This document shows positions 53,322 to 62,647 of a DNA stretch of 64,000 nt, in pieces. Where the stretch lies: positions 1,178,001-1,242,000 of the forward strand of contig NZ_JAAOYM010000001.1 in assembly GCF_011761185.1 (NCBI RefSeq), read 5' to 3'. This DNA comes from Saccharomonospora amisosensis. GTDB lineage: Bacteria > Actinomycetota > Actinomycetes > Mycobacteriales > Pseudonocardiaceae. The position numbers and the translations under genes are program-made. Within the stretch, counting starts at the first letter, position 1, and the number at the start of each line of letters is the position of its first letter. The notes below the pieces were generated by a model. It saw only the letters and a list, made by a program, of their open reading frames with translations. It did not search any database and was not told the origin of the DNA.

Positions 53322-54392
53322 GTGGAATCATCTTCCCTGCGTGGGCTGCTCGACGAGTACGCCGAGCTGGAGCAGCAGCTGGCGGACCCGTCGGTGCACG
53401 CCGACCAGGCCCGCGCCCGCAAGCTCGGGCGCCGCTACGCCGAGCTGGCTCCCGTGGTGAAGGCACTGAACGAGCTGGAGAGCGCCCGCTCCGACCTGGC
53501 GACGGCCAAGGAACTGGCGGTCGAGGACGAGGGCTTCGCTCAGGAGGCGAGCCAGCTGCAGGAGCGCGTTCCCGCTCTGGAGGCGAGGCTGACCGAACTA
53601 CTGCTTCCGCGTGACCCCTACGACGCCTCCGACGTCGTGCTGGAGGTCAAGTCCGGCGAGGGCGGTGAGGAGTCGGCCCTGTTCGCCGCCGATCTGGTGC
53701 GCATGTATCTGCGCTACGCGGAGCGGCAGGGCTGGAAGGTCGAGATCCTGGACGCCACCGAGTCCGATCTGGGTGGATACAAGGATGTGACCGTCTCGGT
53801 CAAGGGCAGGGGCAACGAAGTCAATGGCGTGTGGTCGCGGCTGAAGTTCGAGGGCGGCGTACATCGCGTGCAGCGAGTGCCCGCCACCGAGTCGCAGGGC
53901 CGGATTCACACCTCCGCTGCCGGCGTGCTGGTCTACCCGGAACCGGAGGAGATCGAGGTCGAGATCGACCCGAACGAGCTGCGTATCGACGTGTTCCGCT
54001 CCTCCGGCCCAGGCGGGCAGAGCGTGAACACCACCGACTCCGCTGTGCGGGTGACGCACCTGCCCACCGGGATCGTGGTGTCCTGCCAGAACGAGAAGTC
54101 GCAGATCCAGAACCGGGCGAGGGCCATCCAGGTGTTGCAGGCGAGACTGCAGGCCATCGCCGAGGAGGAGGCCGCTGCGAAGGCGGCGGACGCCCGTCGT
54201 TCCCAGGTCCGCACCGTCGACCGCTCCGAGCGCGTGCGCACCTACAACTTCCCGGAAAACCGGATCTCCGATCACCGGGTCAACTACAAGGCCTACAACC
54301 TGGATCAGGTCCTCGACGGGGATCTCGACGGGGTCCTCGACGCGCTGCGCGCCGCCGACAGGGAGGAGCGGTTGGCCGCCGCGCAGTCGTGA
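53322..54392 (+). CDS. prfA: Peptide chain release factor 1
   Basis: Releases peptides at UAA and UAG; 356 residues. The codon-reading tripeptide is PAT at residues 187-189 in [11 protein letters not shown], and GGQ at 231-233 in [13 protein letters not shown] is the hydrolysis motif. GTG follows an AGAGGTAACC ribosome site. Methylated on the GGQ glutamine by PrmC, whose gene follows. Confidence 0.96.
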   Translation: MESSSLRGLLDEYAELEQQLADPSVHADQARARKLGRRYAELAPVVKALNELESARSDLATAKELAVEDEGFAQEASQLQERVPALEARLTELLLPRDPYDASDVVLEVKSGEGGEESALFAADLVRMYLRYAERQGWKVEILDATESDLGGYKDVTVSVKGRGNEVNGVWSRLKFEGGVHRVQRVPATESQGRIHTSAAGVLVYPEPEEIEVEIDPNELRIDVFRSSGPGGQSVNTTDSAVRVTHLPTGIVVSCQNEKSQIQNRARAIQVLQARLQAIAEEEAAAKAADARRSQVRTVDRSERVRTYNFPENRISDHRVNYKAYNLDQVLDGDLDGVLDALRAADREERLAAAQS

Positions 54393-54503
54393 GCCACCGC
54401 GTGGCGCGCGACGCGATCGTGTCCATTGTGCTCGCCCGGCACGACTCGGCGGTCGCGCGGTGCGTTCGCCGCGTAGGTACCCGGCAGCGGTTGGTAGTTG
54501 TGC

Positions 54504-54516
54504 CAGGCTTGAAGCC
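54504..54516 (+). promoter_or_regulatory. Possible leaderless-type promoter of prmC
   Basis: CAGGCT (54504-54509) followed by seven bases and GTG 54517, without a ribosome site. The hexamer matches TANNNT except at the first base. Confidence 0.3.
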
Positions 54517-55380
54517 GTGAAGAGACAGCCCTTGCGACTGGCGATCCTTGAGGCGACCAGAATCCTCGAGCGGGCGGGCGTGGCGTCGGCGAGGACCGAC
54601 GCGGAACTGATCGCCGCACATGTTCTGGGGGTCGAGCGCGGTAGGTTGCCGCTGGTGCCGCTGGTCGATCCGCCCGTCGTGGAGGCCATCGGCAGGCTCG
54701 TCACCGAGCGTGCGAAGCGGGTGCCGCTGCAACACCTCATCGGGTGGGCCGGAATCGGCGGGATAGCCGTCGATGTCGGACCGGGCGTGTTCGTACCACG
54801 ACCGGAAACCGAACTGCTGCTTGAGTGGGGGCTGAAGCTGCTGAGGGGCCGCGAATACCCGGTCGTAGTGGATCTGTGCACCGGGTCGGGTGCGCTCGCG
54901 CTCGCGGTGGCACACGCGCGAGCAGACGCGGTCGTGTACGCGGTGGACAACGACCCCAGCGCGCTGGCATGGGCCCGGCACAACGCCGAAGCCCGCAAGC
55001 GCGCTGGAGACACGCCGATCCGCCTCTACTCCGGCGACATCAGCGACCCCACGGTGTTCGCGGAGTTGGACGGCCTCGTGGACCTGGTGCTGTGCAACCC
55101 GCCGTACGTTCCGGAAGGCACACCCGTGCCGCCCGAGGTCGCCGACTACGACCCGCCGCAGGCGGTTTTCGCCGCCGAGGGCGGCCTGGCGGTGATCCGG
55201 CACGCGGTGTCCGCGGCGGCGAGGCTGCTGCGGCCCGGCGGGGGCGTCGCGATCGAGCACGACGACACCCACGGCAAGGCCGTGCCGCCGTTGTTGCGGG
55301 CACGCAGCGTCCTGACCGACGTCGTAGACCACGCCGATCTGGCGGGAAGGCCGCGGTTCGTGACGGCTCTGCGGGTCTAG
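54517..55380 (+). CDS. prmC: Release factor glutamine methyltransferase
   Basis: SAM-dependent methylation of the GGQ glutamine of release factors; 287 residues. Helical N-terminal domain, SAM site VVDLCTGSGALAL near residue 118 and catalytic NPPY at 194-197 (LCNPPYVPEG). GTG 54517 begins the recognisable sequence; earlier starts lack support. The final TAG shares a CTAG palindrome with the stop of the opposing gene. Confidence 0.94.
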   Translation: MKRQPLRLAILEATRILERAGVASARTDAELIAAHVLGVERGRLPLVPLVDPPVVEAIGRLVTERAKRVPLQHLIGWAGIGGIAVDVGPGVFVPRPETELLLEWGLKLLRGREYPVVVDLCTGSGALALAVAHARADAVVYAVDNDPSALAWARHNAEARKRAGDTPIRLYSGDISDPTVFAELDGLVDLVLCNPPYVPEGTPVPPEVADYDPPQAVFAAEGGLAVIRHAVSAAARLLRPGGGVAIEHDDTHGKAVPPLLRARSVLTDVVDHADLAGRPRFVTALRV

Positions 55381-55742
55381 CGAACGCCGAACAGAATCCT
55401 GATCACCAGGAAGAACGGCAGCGCGAGCAGCACGAGCTTCCAGAACTCCCACTGCCGCTCGCTTCTGCGCGCGATCAGCCAGGTCGCCAGCGCAGCCACC
55501 ACGGCGGGCACGATCATCGACCCGATGAAGGCCCCTGCGACTCGTGCCGAAGGCAGGCCACCGAGGATGGCGACGGCCACGAAGAAGTTGACCGGCACCC
55601 ACACCAACGTGGCCAGCAACGTGGTGCCGAAGCCGTTGCGTCCACCGGATGTCCGCGGCGGTGGCGCCTGCTCGGCGGGGTTCACCGGCGGTGCCACCGG
55701 CAGGTGCGGTGGGACCGGTTCGGGGTGCTGCGGGCTGCTCAT
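55377..55742 (-). CDS. Small proline-rich membrane protein of unknown function
   Basis: 121 residues. Proline-rich N-terminal tail (about residues 1-35), then two to three membrane helices (TLLATLVWVPVNFFVAVAILGG, IGSMIVPAVVAALATWLI, LVLLALPFFLVIRILF). I recognise no family. It is antisense to the otherwise co-directional prmC-sua5 run, and its stop codon interlocks with the prmC stop. Confidence 0.65.
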   Translation of the reverse strand: MSSPQHPEPVPPHLPVAPPVNPAEQAPPPRTSGGRNGFGTTLLATLVWVPVNFFVAVAILGGLPSARVAGAFIGSMIVPAVVAALATWLIARRSERQWEFWKLVLLALPFFLVIRILFGVR

Positions 55743-55830
55743 GGGTGTATTCCTACCGCACTCGTCGTTGGGCATGGTGTAGCGCTACCGCCGGTTGCCA
55801 CCGCCGCCGGTGCGGTCGGGCGTGGCTCGC

Positions 55831-55842
55831 TAAGCTTCGGCC
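55831..55842 (+). promoter_or_regulatory. Leaderless-type promoter of sua5
   Basis: TAAGCT (55831-55836) is followed by six bases and the ATG at 55843. No ribosome site is present. Confidence 0.45.
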
Positions 55843-56493
55843 ATGAGCGCGGTGTACGACTGCGGTGAACCGCAGACGAGGGCCGACGGCCTGCGGGCCG
55901 CCGCCGCGGCGGTGCGGTCGGGCAGGCTGGTCGTGCTGCCGACCGACACGGTCTACGGGATCGGTACCGATGCCTTCGACGGCGTCGCGGTACGGGGGCT
56001 GTTGCAGGCAAAACGCAGAGGCCCGGACATGCCCGTCGGCGTGCTCGTCGGCTCGTGGTCCACAGTGGACGGACTGGCGCTCGGTGTGTCGCGGCAGGCC
56101 AGGATGCTCATCGAGGCGTTCTGGCCGGGCGACTTGTCCATCGTGCTGCCGCACTCTCCCAGCCTGAACTGGGACCTCGGCACCACGAGAGGCACGGTCA
56201 TGCTTCGGATGCCGCTGCATCCCGTCGCACTCGAATTGCTTCGCGAAGTGGGTCCGATGGCCGTCTCCAGCGCCAACGTCTCGGGTCAGCCACCCGCGGC
56301 GACCGCGCAGGAGGCGCTCGACCAGCTCGGCGATTCCGTGGCGGTCTACCTCGACGGCGGTCCGAGCGGGGAACCCGTTCCGTCAACGATCGTCGATCTC
56401 ACCGGTGAGGAGCCGGTGCTACTGCGCGAGGGTGCGGTGAGTGCCGAGGCCGTTTCCGAGGTCCTCGGCGTCGAGGTCGGCCCCCGCTCGTGA
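55843..56493 (+). CDS. L-threonylcarbamoyladenylate synthase (YrdC/Sua5 family)
   Basis: Makes threonylcarbamoyl-AMP from threonine, bicarbonate and ATP for the t6A modification of tRNAs. 216 residues, the single-domain YrdC-like length without the C-terminal Sua5 domain. VVLPTDTVYGIGTDA, LLQAKRRGPDMPVGVLV and VSSANVSGQPPA are diagnostic. Its placement before wecA and atp matches Rv1301. Confidence 0.93.
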   Translation: MSAVYDCGEPQTRADGLRAAAAAVRSGRLVVLPTDTVYGIGTDAFDGVAVRGLLQAKRRGPDMPVGVLVGSWSTVDGLALGVSRQARMLIEAFWPGDLSIVLPHSPSLNWDLGTTRGTVMLRMPLHPVALELLREVGPMAVSSANVSGQPPAATAQEALDQLGDSVAVYLDGGPSGEPVPSTIVDLTGEEPVLLREGAVSAEAVSEVLGVEVGPRS

Positions 56494-56563
56494 CCGTTTC
56501 CGGTAACGGTAGCGTTGCGCACCGTGATCCCGCAGAGTCCCGTCGGCAGGGGATGACACATCC

Positions 56564-57727
56564 GTGACCCCCGTTGTGACCGCAGGCTTGCCCATCCGCG
56601 AGTACATCCTCGTCGGACTCGTTTCCGCGGCCCTGACCTTCCTGCTGACCGGCGTCGTGCGCCGCTTCGCCATCAAGGTCGGTGCCGTGGCGGTGCCGCG
56701 CAAGCGCGACGTGCACGTGTTGCCTATCCCGCGCATGGGCGGGCTTGCCATGTACCTCGGGGTGCTCGGTGGCATGGCGATGGCCCACCAGTTGCCGGTG
56801 CTGCGGCGAGCCTTCGAGTACTCCTACGACCCGGTCGCCGTGCTCGTCGGCGGTGGCGTGATCGTGCTGATCGGTGCGCTCGACGACCGGTTCGAGCTGG
56901 ACGCGTGGACCAAGCTCGCAGGGCAGGTGATGTGCGCGGGCATCCTCGTGTTGTTCGGCCTGCAGTGGGTGTCGTTCTGGGTGCCGTGGGGCGGTGACGC
57001 CGACGCGATCGGCCAGGTCATCATCCTCGATCGCAACCAGGGCGGTCTGCTGGCCGTGCTGCTGGTCGTGGTGATGGTCAACGCCATGAACTTCGTCGAC
57101 GGCCTCGACGGGTTGGCAGGCGGCCTCGGCCTCATCGCCGCCGCTGCCACGCTGGCGTTCTCGCTGGGTCTGCTCGCCTCGTCAGGAGGTGATGTCGGCA
57201 CCTACCCGCCCGCGCTGATCGCGGCGACCCTGGCGGGTGCCTGCCTCGGGTTCCTGCCGCACAACTTCCAGCCCGCGAAGATCTTCATGGGCGACTCCGG
57301 GTCGATGATGATCGGCTTGATGCTCGCGGCGGCCAGCACGTCGGCGTCGGGCAAGATCCAGTACCAGCTGTTCGACGCCACCGACGTGGTCGCGTTGCTC
57401 TCGCCGCTGTTCGTGGTGGCCGCGGTGCTGTTCCTGCCGTTGCTCGACCTTGTGCTCGCGGTGGTGCGGCGAACCCGGCGCGGTGAGAGCCCGTTCGCCG
57501 CCGACAAGATGCACCTGCACCACCGGTTGCTCGAGATCGGTCACTCGCAGCGCAGGGCGGTGCTGCTGATCTATCTGTGGGCGGGGCTGCTGGCGTTCGG
57601 TGCTGTCGCGGCGACACTGTTCGACACCTGGGCAGTGTTCTGGATCACGTGTGCCGGGTTGCTGGTGGCCGCGCTCATCTCGGCGGTCCCTAGACTGAAG
57701 TCCAGAAACCAGCAGGGAGCCCCATGA
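56564..57727 (+). CDS. wecA: Undecaprenyl/decaprenyl-phosphate GlcNAc-1-phosphate transferase
   Basis: Membrane enzyme transferring GlcNAc-1-phosphate to a polyprenyl phosphate, starting the arabinogalactan linkage unit in mycolata and relatives. 387 residues, about 11 helices. Motifs: GALDDRFELDAWTKLAGQ, NAMNFVDGLDGLAGG, GFLPHNFQPAKIFMGDSGS and HLHHRLLEIGHS. The GTG is preceded by AGGGGATGACACATCC. The stop overlaps the atpI-like ATG. It equals Rv1302 by position. Confidence 0.93.
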   Translation: MTPVVTAGLPIREYILVGLVSAALTFLLTGVVRRFAIKVGAVAVPRKRDVHVLPIPRMGGLAMYLGVLGGMAMAHQLPVLRRAFEYSYDPVAVLVGGGVIVLIGALDDRFELDAWTKLAGQVMCAGILVLFGLQWVSFWVPWGGDADAIGQVIILDRNQGGLLAVLLVVVMVNAMNFVDGLDGLAGGLGLIAAAATLAFSLGLLASSGGDVGTYPPALIAATLAGACLGFLPHNFQPAKIFMGDSGSMMIGLMLAAASTSASGKIQYQLFDATDVVALLSPLFVVAAVLFLPLLDLVLAVVRRTRRGESPFAADKMHLHHRLLEIGHSQRRAVLLIYLWAGLLAFGAVAATLFDTWAVFWITCAGLLVAALISAVPRLKSRNQQGAP

Positions 57728-58191
57728 CCAACGACAACTCCGGCGACAGGACCGACACCGGCAAACCCAACCCGCACGCACAGCAGGTGCTCAAACTCGC
57801 CGACGCGATGCTGCGCACGGCGCTGTGGCCCGCGGTCGTCGCGGTGCTGCTCGGGATGATCGTCGCGACCGTCCTCGTCGGGCTTCCCGGGCTGTTCGGC
57901 GCGGCTGTCGGCGGCGCGGTCGCGTTCGCGTCGTCGCTGGTCACACTGTGGCTGATGCGCAAGACGTCGAACATGGACCCGATGGCCGTGATGGCACTCG
58001 CACTCGGCGGCTACATCCTCAAGCTGCTCGTGCTGCTGGGCGTGATGACCCTGTTGAAGGGCATCGACGCGCTGCACCCCTACGCGGTCGCTTTCACCTT
58101 CCTCGCGGTGGTGCTGGTCTGGGCCGCGGCCGAGGCCATCGCGTTCCGCCGAACCAAGATCCCGACGATCATCCCGGACTCCGGCGAGTAG
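57724..58191 (+). CDS. atpI: AtpI-like ATP synthase assembly protein
   Basis: 155 residues, four helices (about residues 33-55, 58-80, 88-110, 118-137). In this position AtpI-like proteins help assemble the c ring. The ATGA overlap with wecA suggests coupled translation. The name is by position and layout, as sequence conservation in this family is weak. Confidence 0.8.
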   Translation: MTNDNSGDRTDTGKPNPHAQQVLKLADAMLRTALWPAVVAVLLGMIVATVLVGLPGLFGAAVGGAVAFASSLVTLWLMRKTSNMDPMAVMALALGGYILKLLVLLGVMTLLKGIDALHPYAVAFTFLAVVLVWAAAEAIAFRRTKIPTIIPDSGE

Positions 58192-58393
58192 GCGGGGAAC
58201 CGGTAAAGGAGTACGGCCGTACGGAGTGGCTTGGAAGGCTGGTATCGTCCGCGCCATGGGGCGGTCACGGTTGGTCCGACGACAGCCGCCAGCCGCTTCC
58301 AGGTACCCGATCTGTATCGGGTACGTTAAGTCCAGATCGTGACGATTCCCCCGGCGGAGTGAACGCCGGCCGGGAGAACCGGAAGGAGCCCAG
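58192..58393 (+). promoter_or_regulatory. atp operon leader with perfect hairpin
   Basis: A 202-base gap before atpB with no gene. GTACCCGAT (58303-58311) and ATCGGGTAC (58316-58324) form a nine-base perfect stem with a four-base loop, and TATCGT at 58243-58248 could be a -10. A GGAAGGAG ribosome site ends the leader. Confidence 0.5.
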
Positions 58394-59176
58394 TTGGGCG
58401 CGCTGGTACTAGCCGAAGGTGGCGAGTTCGCCCCTCCTGGCGCCGGAGACTTCAACCTGCCGCCGATTTTCCTCGGCATCACCAAGCCCATGCTGCTTGT
58501 GGTGCTGTCGGTAATCATCATCGGGGCGTTCTTCCTGCTGACCTCGCGGAACCTGAAGATCGTACCGGGCAAATGGCAGTTCGCCGCGGAGTCGGTGTAC
58601 GACTTCGGCCGTAACAACATCGCGCGAGAGCAGATCGGATCGAAGGACTTCCGGCCGTTCGTGCCGCTGATCCTCGCGTTGTTCACGTTCATTCTCGTGA
58701 ACAACATCTTCGGGATCGTCCCGCTATTCCAGTTCCCGACGATGTCGCACATCGGATTCCCGCTGGCACTTTCCGTGCTGGTCGTGTACCCCGTTTACCA
58801 CTTCGTGGGAATCAAGCGGCACGGCCTCGGCGGGTACCTGAGGAACCAGTTGGCCCCCGCTGGCGTACCGAAGCCGATCTACCTGCTGCTGACGCCGATC
58901 GAGTTCCTGCAGAAGTTCATCATGAACCCGATCACGCTGGCGATCCGAGTTTTCGCCGCGATGTTCGCAGGGCACCTCATTCTGCTGGTGTTCACCATCG
59001 GCGGCGAGTATCTGCTGTTGGAGGCGGCCCCGGCGTTGAAGGCGATGTCGGTGGTGTCGTTCGCCTTCGCCATTCTGCTCACCTTCGTGGAGGCGCTGAT
59101 CCAGGTTATCCAGGCCTACGTGTTCGCGGTGCTGTCGGCGGGCTACATCGGCATGGCACTGGCTTCCGACCACTGA
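58394..59176 (+). CDS. atpB: ATP synthase Fo subunit a
   Basis: Proton-path subunit, 260 residues, five to six helices. The essential arginine of the a subunit is in LAIRVFAAMFAGHLI near residue 180, and the C-terminal GYIGMALA is conserved. TTG 58394 is chosen because GGAAGGAG lies five bases upstream and no other start fits. Confidence 0.95.
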   Translation: MGALVLAEGGEFAPPGAGDFNLPPIFLGITKPMLLVVLSVIIIGAFFLLTSRNLKIVPGKWQFAAESVYDFGRNNIAREQIGSKDFRPFVPLILALFTFILVNNIFGIVPLFQFPTMSHIGFPLALSVLVVYPVYHFVGIKRHGLGGYLRNQLAPAGVPKPIYLLLTPIEFLQKFIMNPITLAIRVFAAMFAGHLILLVFTIGGEYLLLEAAPALKAMSVVSFAFAILLTFVEALIQVIQAYVFAVLSAGYIGMALASDH

Positions 59177-59225
59177 CGGGCCGCATGAGCGCGACCACGA
59201 GCAGGAACTGACGCAAAGCCCCCGA

Positions 59226-59242
59226 TCCGCAGAGGCTGCGGA
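59226..59242 (+). promoter_or_regulatory. Hairpin before atpE
   Basis: TCCGCAG and CTGCGGA form a seven-base stem with a three-base loop, ending 22 bases before the atpE start. It may tune translation or RNA stability for the multicopy c subunit. Confidence 0.4.
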
Positions 59243-59264
59243 CCGAGTTGAAAGGGATATGTAA

Positions 59265-59516
59265 GTGAGCAACATTGTTCTCGCGCAGGCCGCGGAGGCC
59301 GCGGTCGACATCAACCCGGGTCTTGCCGCTATCGGCTACGGTCTCGGCGCCATCGGCCCCGGTATCGGTGTCGGTCTGATCTGGGCGGCAGTCATCAACG
59401 GCACCGCGCGCCAGCCCGAGGCCCAGGGCAAGCTGATGGGTATCGCCTGGACCACGTTCGTGCTGACCGAGGTGCTCGCGCTGATCGGCCTGGTCATCTA
59501 CTTCATCTCCGCCTGA
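59265..59516 (+). CDS. atpE: ATP synthase Fo subunit c
   Basis: 83-residue hairpin of two helices, the proton-carrying ring subunit. Polar loop [10 protein letters not shown] and the carboxylate glutamate 69 in [13 protein letters not shown]. The first helix reads [13 protein letters not shown]; the aspartate that mycobacteria have there is valine here. The GTG start has AAAGGGA eight bases upstream. Confidence 0.96.
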   Translation: MSNIVLAQAAEAAVDINPGLAAIGYGLGAIGPGIGVGLIWAAVINGTARQPEAQGKLMGIAWTTFVLTEVLALIGLVIYFISA

Positions 59517-59544
59517 GCCGGCCTGCGGCTGTTTGGGAGACGCT

Positions 59545-60105
59545 GTGCTCAAGACATCGATGATCCTGGCCCAGGAAGAGGAGCCGAGTCCGGTTCTGCC
59601 GCACCTGTCCGAGGTCATTCTCGGCCTGGTGGCCTTCCTGATCCTGCTGTGGCTGCTCAAGAAGTACGCGGTGCCGCGCTTCGAGAAGCTCTACGAGGAG
59701 CGGACCGCCAAGATCGAGGGCGGCATCGAGAAGGCCGAACACGCTCAGGCCGAGGCCGAGCAGGCGCTGGCGCAGTACAAGGCGCAGCTCGCCGAGGCGC
59801 GAACCGAGGCGGCCAAGATCCGCGACGACGCGCGGGTGGAGGCCGAGCAGATCAAGGAAGAGCTGCGGGAACAGGCCCAGGAAGAGGCACGGCGGATCGT
59901 CGCGCAGGGTGAGGCCCAGCTGCAGGCCCAGCGCGCGCAGATCGTGGCCGAGCTGCGGGCCGAACTCGGACGCAACGCCATCGAGCTGGCCAGCCGGATC
60001 GTCGGCGAGTCGCTCGAGGACGAGGCGCGCCGCCGCGGCACCGTCGACCGGTTCCTTGCCGAACTCGAAGCCAGTGGCAATGGTGCGGCCGGAGCGAGGA
60101 AGTAG
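59545..60105 (+). CDS. atpF: ATP synthase Fo subunit b
   Basis: 186 residues: one N-terminal helix (PHLSEVILGLVAFLILLWLLKKY), then a long charged coiled coil (about residues 45-165). GTG 59545 is chosen because GGGAG is five bases upstream; alternatives are TTG 59533 and ATG 59560. It is separate from delta, unlike the fused mycobacterial form. Confidence 0.93.
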   Translation: MLKTSMILAQEEEPSPVLPHLSEVILGLVAFLILLWLLKKYAVPRFEKLYEERTAKIEGGIEKAEHAQAEAEQALAQYKAQLAEARTEAAKIRDDARVEAEQIKEELREQAQEEARRIVAQGEAQLQAQRAQIVAELRAELGRNAIELASRIVGESLEDEARRRGTVDRFLAELEASGNGAAGARK

Positions 60106-60112
60106 GGCGTAG

Positions 60113-60934
60113 ATGACGCTGCATGCTGCGAGCCGCGAGGCTCTGAGCTTCGCCGAGGCTCGGCTCGACGAGGTGCTCGGCGACGCGGGCGCTGACCCGT
60201 CCGCGGTCGGGGAGGAGCTGCTCTCCGTGGTGGGCCTGCTCACCAGGGAGATCGGGCTACGGCGGGCCGTCTCCGACGGCTCGTCGGACCCCGAGGCCCG
60301 CAAGCGGCTGGTCAGGAGCCTGCTGGAAGGCAAGGTCTCCGACCCCTCGCTCCGGGTGCTCGACGCCGTCGTCGGCAACCGCTGGTCCAGCTCGCGCGAG
60401 CTGGTGGACGGTATCGAGGCACTAGGGCAGACCGCGCTGCTCACGGGGGCCGAAAAGGGCGGCAAACTGGACACGGTAGAGGACGAGCTGTTCCGAATCG
60501 CCCGTATCCTGGACACGGAACCTGAGCTGGAGCGGGCACTGTCGGACAAGACAGCTCCCGCTGACGCGAAGCGGACCCTGATCCGCAACCTCGTCGCGGA
60601 CAAGGTCGACCCGATCACCGCGGTGCTGGTGGAGCAGGTCGTTGTCCGCCCGCGTGGGCGCAGCGTCGCGAGCGGCGTTGACAGGCTCGTCGAACTCGCC
60701 GCGGCGCGCAGTCAGCGCTCGGTCGCATACGTCAAGAGCGCGACGGAGTTGACCGGTGAGCAGCGGGAGCGGTTGGCGGCAAAGCTCGGGCAACTGTACG
60801 AGCGGTCGATCGCGTTGCACGTCGAGTTCGACCCGAGCATCGGGGCCGGCCTGGTCGTGCGGGTCGGCGACGAGGTGATCGACGGCAGCGCCGCCGGTCG
60901 GCTCGACGCACTGCGCAGGCAGCTGACCGGCTGA
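60113..60934 (+). CDS. atpH: ATP synthase F1 subunit delta
   Basis: 273 residues, the long actinobacterial form of the stator subunit (E. coli has 177). C-terminal VVRPRGRSVASGVDRLVELAA and GLVVRVGDEVIDGSAAGRLDALRRQL are typical of delta. The extra N-terminal 90 residues are helical. ATG is seven bases after the atpF stop. Confidence 0.92.
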   Translation: MTLHAASREALSFAEARLDEVLGDAGADPSAVGEELLSVVGLLTREIGLRRAVSDGSSDPEARKRLVRSLLEGKVSDPSLRVLDAVVGNRWSSSRELVDGIEALGQTALLTGAEKGGKLDTVEDELFRIARILDTEPELERALSDKTAPADAKRTLIRNLVADKVDPITAVLVEQVVVRPRGRSVASGVDRLVELAAARSQRSVAYVKSATELTGEQRERLAAKLGQLYERSIALHVEFDPSIGAGLVVRVGDEVIDGSAAGRLDALRRQLTG

Positions 60935-60994
60935 TCGCCCGGTGAGCGAACAAACTTTGCATACTGGCAGGAACGAAGTGAGAGCGGGAACGAC

Positions 60995-62641
60995 ATGGCG
61001 GAGCTGACGATCTCCTCGGATGAGATCGCCAACGCGATCGAGAACTACGTCTCGAGTTACTCCCCGGACGTGAGCCGGGAAGAGGTCGGCGTCGTCGTCG
61101 ACACCGGTGACGGCGTTGCCCACGTCGAGGGACTGCCGTCCACCATGGCCAATGAGCTGCTGGAGTTCCCCGGCGGCATCCTGGGCGTCGCGCAGAACCT
61201 GGAACCGCGTCGAATCGGCGTCGTCATCCTCGGTGACTACGAGTCCATCGAGGAGGGCCAGGAAGTCAAGCGCACCGGCCGAATCCTGTCGATTCCGGTT
61301 GGCGACAACTTCCTCGGCCGCACCATCGACCCGCTCGGCAAGCCGATCGACGGCCTCGGTGACATCGAGGCCACCGAGCGGCGCGCTCTCGAACTGCAGG
61401 CCGCCTCGGTCGTCGAGCGGCAGCCGGTTGGCGAGCCGCTGCAGACCGGTATCACGGCCATCGACGCGATGACTCCCATCGGCCGCGGTCAGCGTCAGTT
61501 GATCATTGGTGACCGCAAGACCGGTAAGACCGCCGTCTGCGTCGACACGATCATCAACCAGAAGGCGAACTGGGAGAGCGGCGACCCCACCAAGCAGGTG
61601 CGCTGCATCTACGTCGCGGTCGGCCAGAAGGGTTCCACGATCGCGTCGGTGCGCCAGTCCCTCGAGGACGCGGGCGCCATGGAGTACACGACGATCGTCG
61701 CGGCGCCGGCGTCCGATTCGGCCGGTTACAAGTGGCTGGCTCCCTACTCCGGCTCGGCACTCGGCCAGCACTGGATGTACCAGGGCAAGCACGTGCTGAT
61801 CGTCTTCGACGACCTCACCAAGCAGGCAGAGGCCTACCGCGCGATCTCGCTGCTGCTGCGCCGCCCGCCGGGCCGCGAGGCGTTCCCCGGTGACGTGTTC
61901 TACTTGCACTCCCGCCTGCTCGAGCGCTGCGCGAAGCTGTCGGACGAGCTGGGTGGCGGTTCGCTCACCGGTCTGCCCGTGATCGAGACCAAGGCGAACG
62001 ATATCTCCGCCTACATTCCCACGAACGTGATCTCGATCACCGACGGGCAGTGCTTCTTCCAGTCCGACCTGTTCAACTCCGGCCAGCGGCCCGCCGTCGA
62101 CGTGACCACGTCGGTGTCGCGAGTCGGTGGTGACGCGCAGATCAAGGCGATGAAGACGGTGTCGGGTTCGCTGCGGATCGACCTGTCCCAGTACGAGGAG
62201 CTGAAGGCGTTCGCCGCCTTCGCCTCCGACCTGGACGCGGCTTCGAAGGCCCAGCTCGACCGAGGCGCGCGGCTCTACGAACTGCTCAAGCAGCCGCAGT
62301 ACTCGCCGATCCCGGTCGAGCAGCAGGTGGTGACCGTGTACCTCGGTACGAACGGGTACTTCGACGAGGTCCCGATCGAGGACACCGCCCGCTTCAACAG
62401 CGAGCTGCTGCAGAACCTGCGGCACAAGCACGACGACATCCTGGCCGAGATCCGGGACAAGGGCGTGTGGAGTGACGATCTCGCCGAGCGGATCGTCGCC
62501 GCGGTCGCCGAGTTCAAGAAGGGCTTCACTACCTCCGGGGGTGGCCAGCTTTCCACCGGACCGGAGGCCGAGCCCATGGAGGCCGACAAGGTGGGGCAGG
62601 AATCCGTCAAGGTGCACCGCCCGGCCCCGACGAAGAAGTAG
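60995..62641 (+). CDS. atpA: ATP synthase F1 subunit alpha
   Basis: 548 residues. Non-catalytic nucleotide site P-loop GDRKTGKT (172-179). The C-terminus extends about 35 residues beyond the E. coli protein (from TTSGGGQLS to PAPTKK), as in mycobacteria, where the extension suppresses ATP hydrolysis. The ATG follows GAGAGCGGGAACGAC. Confidence 0.97.
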   Translation: MAELTISSDEIANAIENYVSSYSPDVSREEVGVVVDTGDGVAHVEGLPSTMANELLEFPGGILGVAQNLEPRRIGVVILGDYESIEEGQEVKRTGRILSIPVGDNFLGRTIDPLGKPIDGLGDIEATERRALELQAASVVERQPVGEPLQTGITAIDAMTPIGRGQRQLIIGDRKTGKTAVCVDTIINQKANWESGDPTKQVRCIYVAVGQKGSTIASVRQSLEDAGAMEYTTIVAAPASDSAGYKWLAPYSGSALGQHWMYQGKHVLIVFDDLTKQAEAYRAISLLLRRPPGREAFPGDVFYLHSRLLERCAKLSDELGGGSLTGLPVIETKANDISAYIPTNVISITDGQCFFQSDLFNSGQRPAVDVTTSVSRVGGDAQIKAMKTVSGSLRIDLSQYEELKAFAAFASDLDAASKAQLDRGARLYELLKQPQYSPIPVEQQVVTVYLGTNGYFDEVPIEDTARFNSELLQNLRHKHDDILAEIRDKGVWSDDLAERIVAAVAEFKKGFTTSGGGQLSTGPEAEPMEADKVGQESVKVHRPAPTKK

Positions 62642-62647
62642 GCAGCG

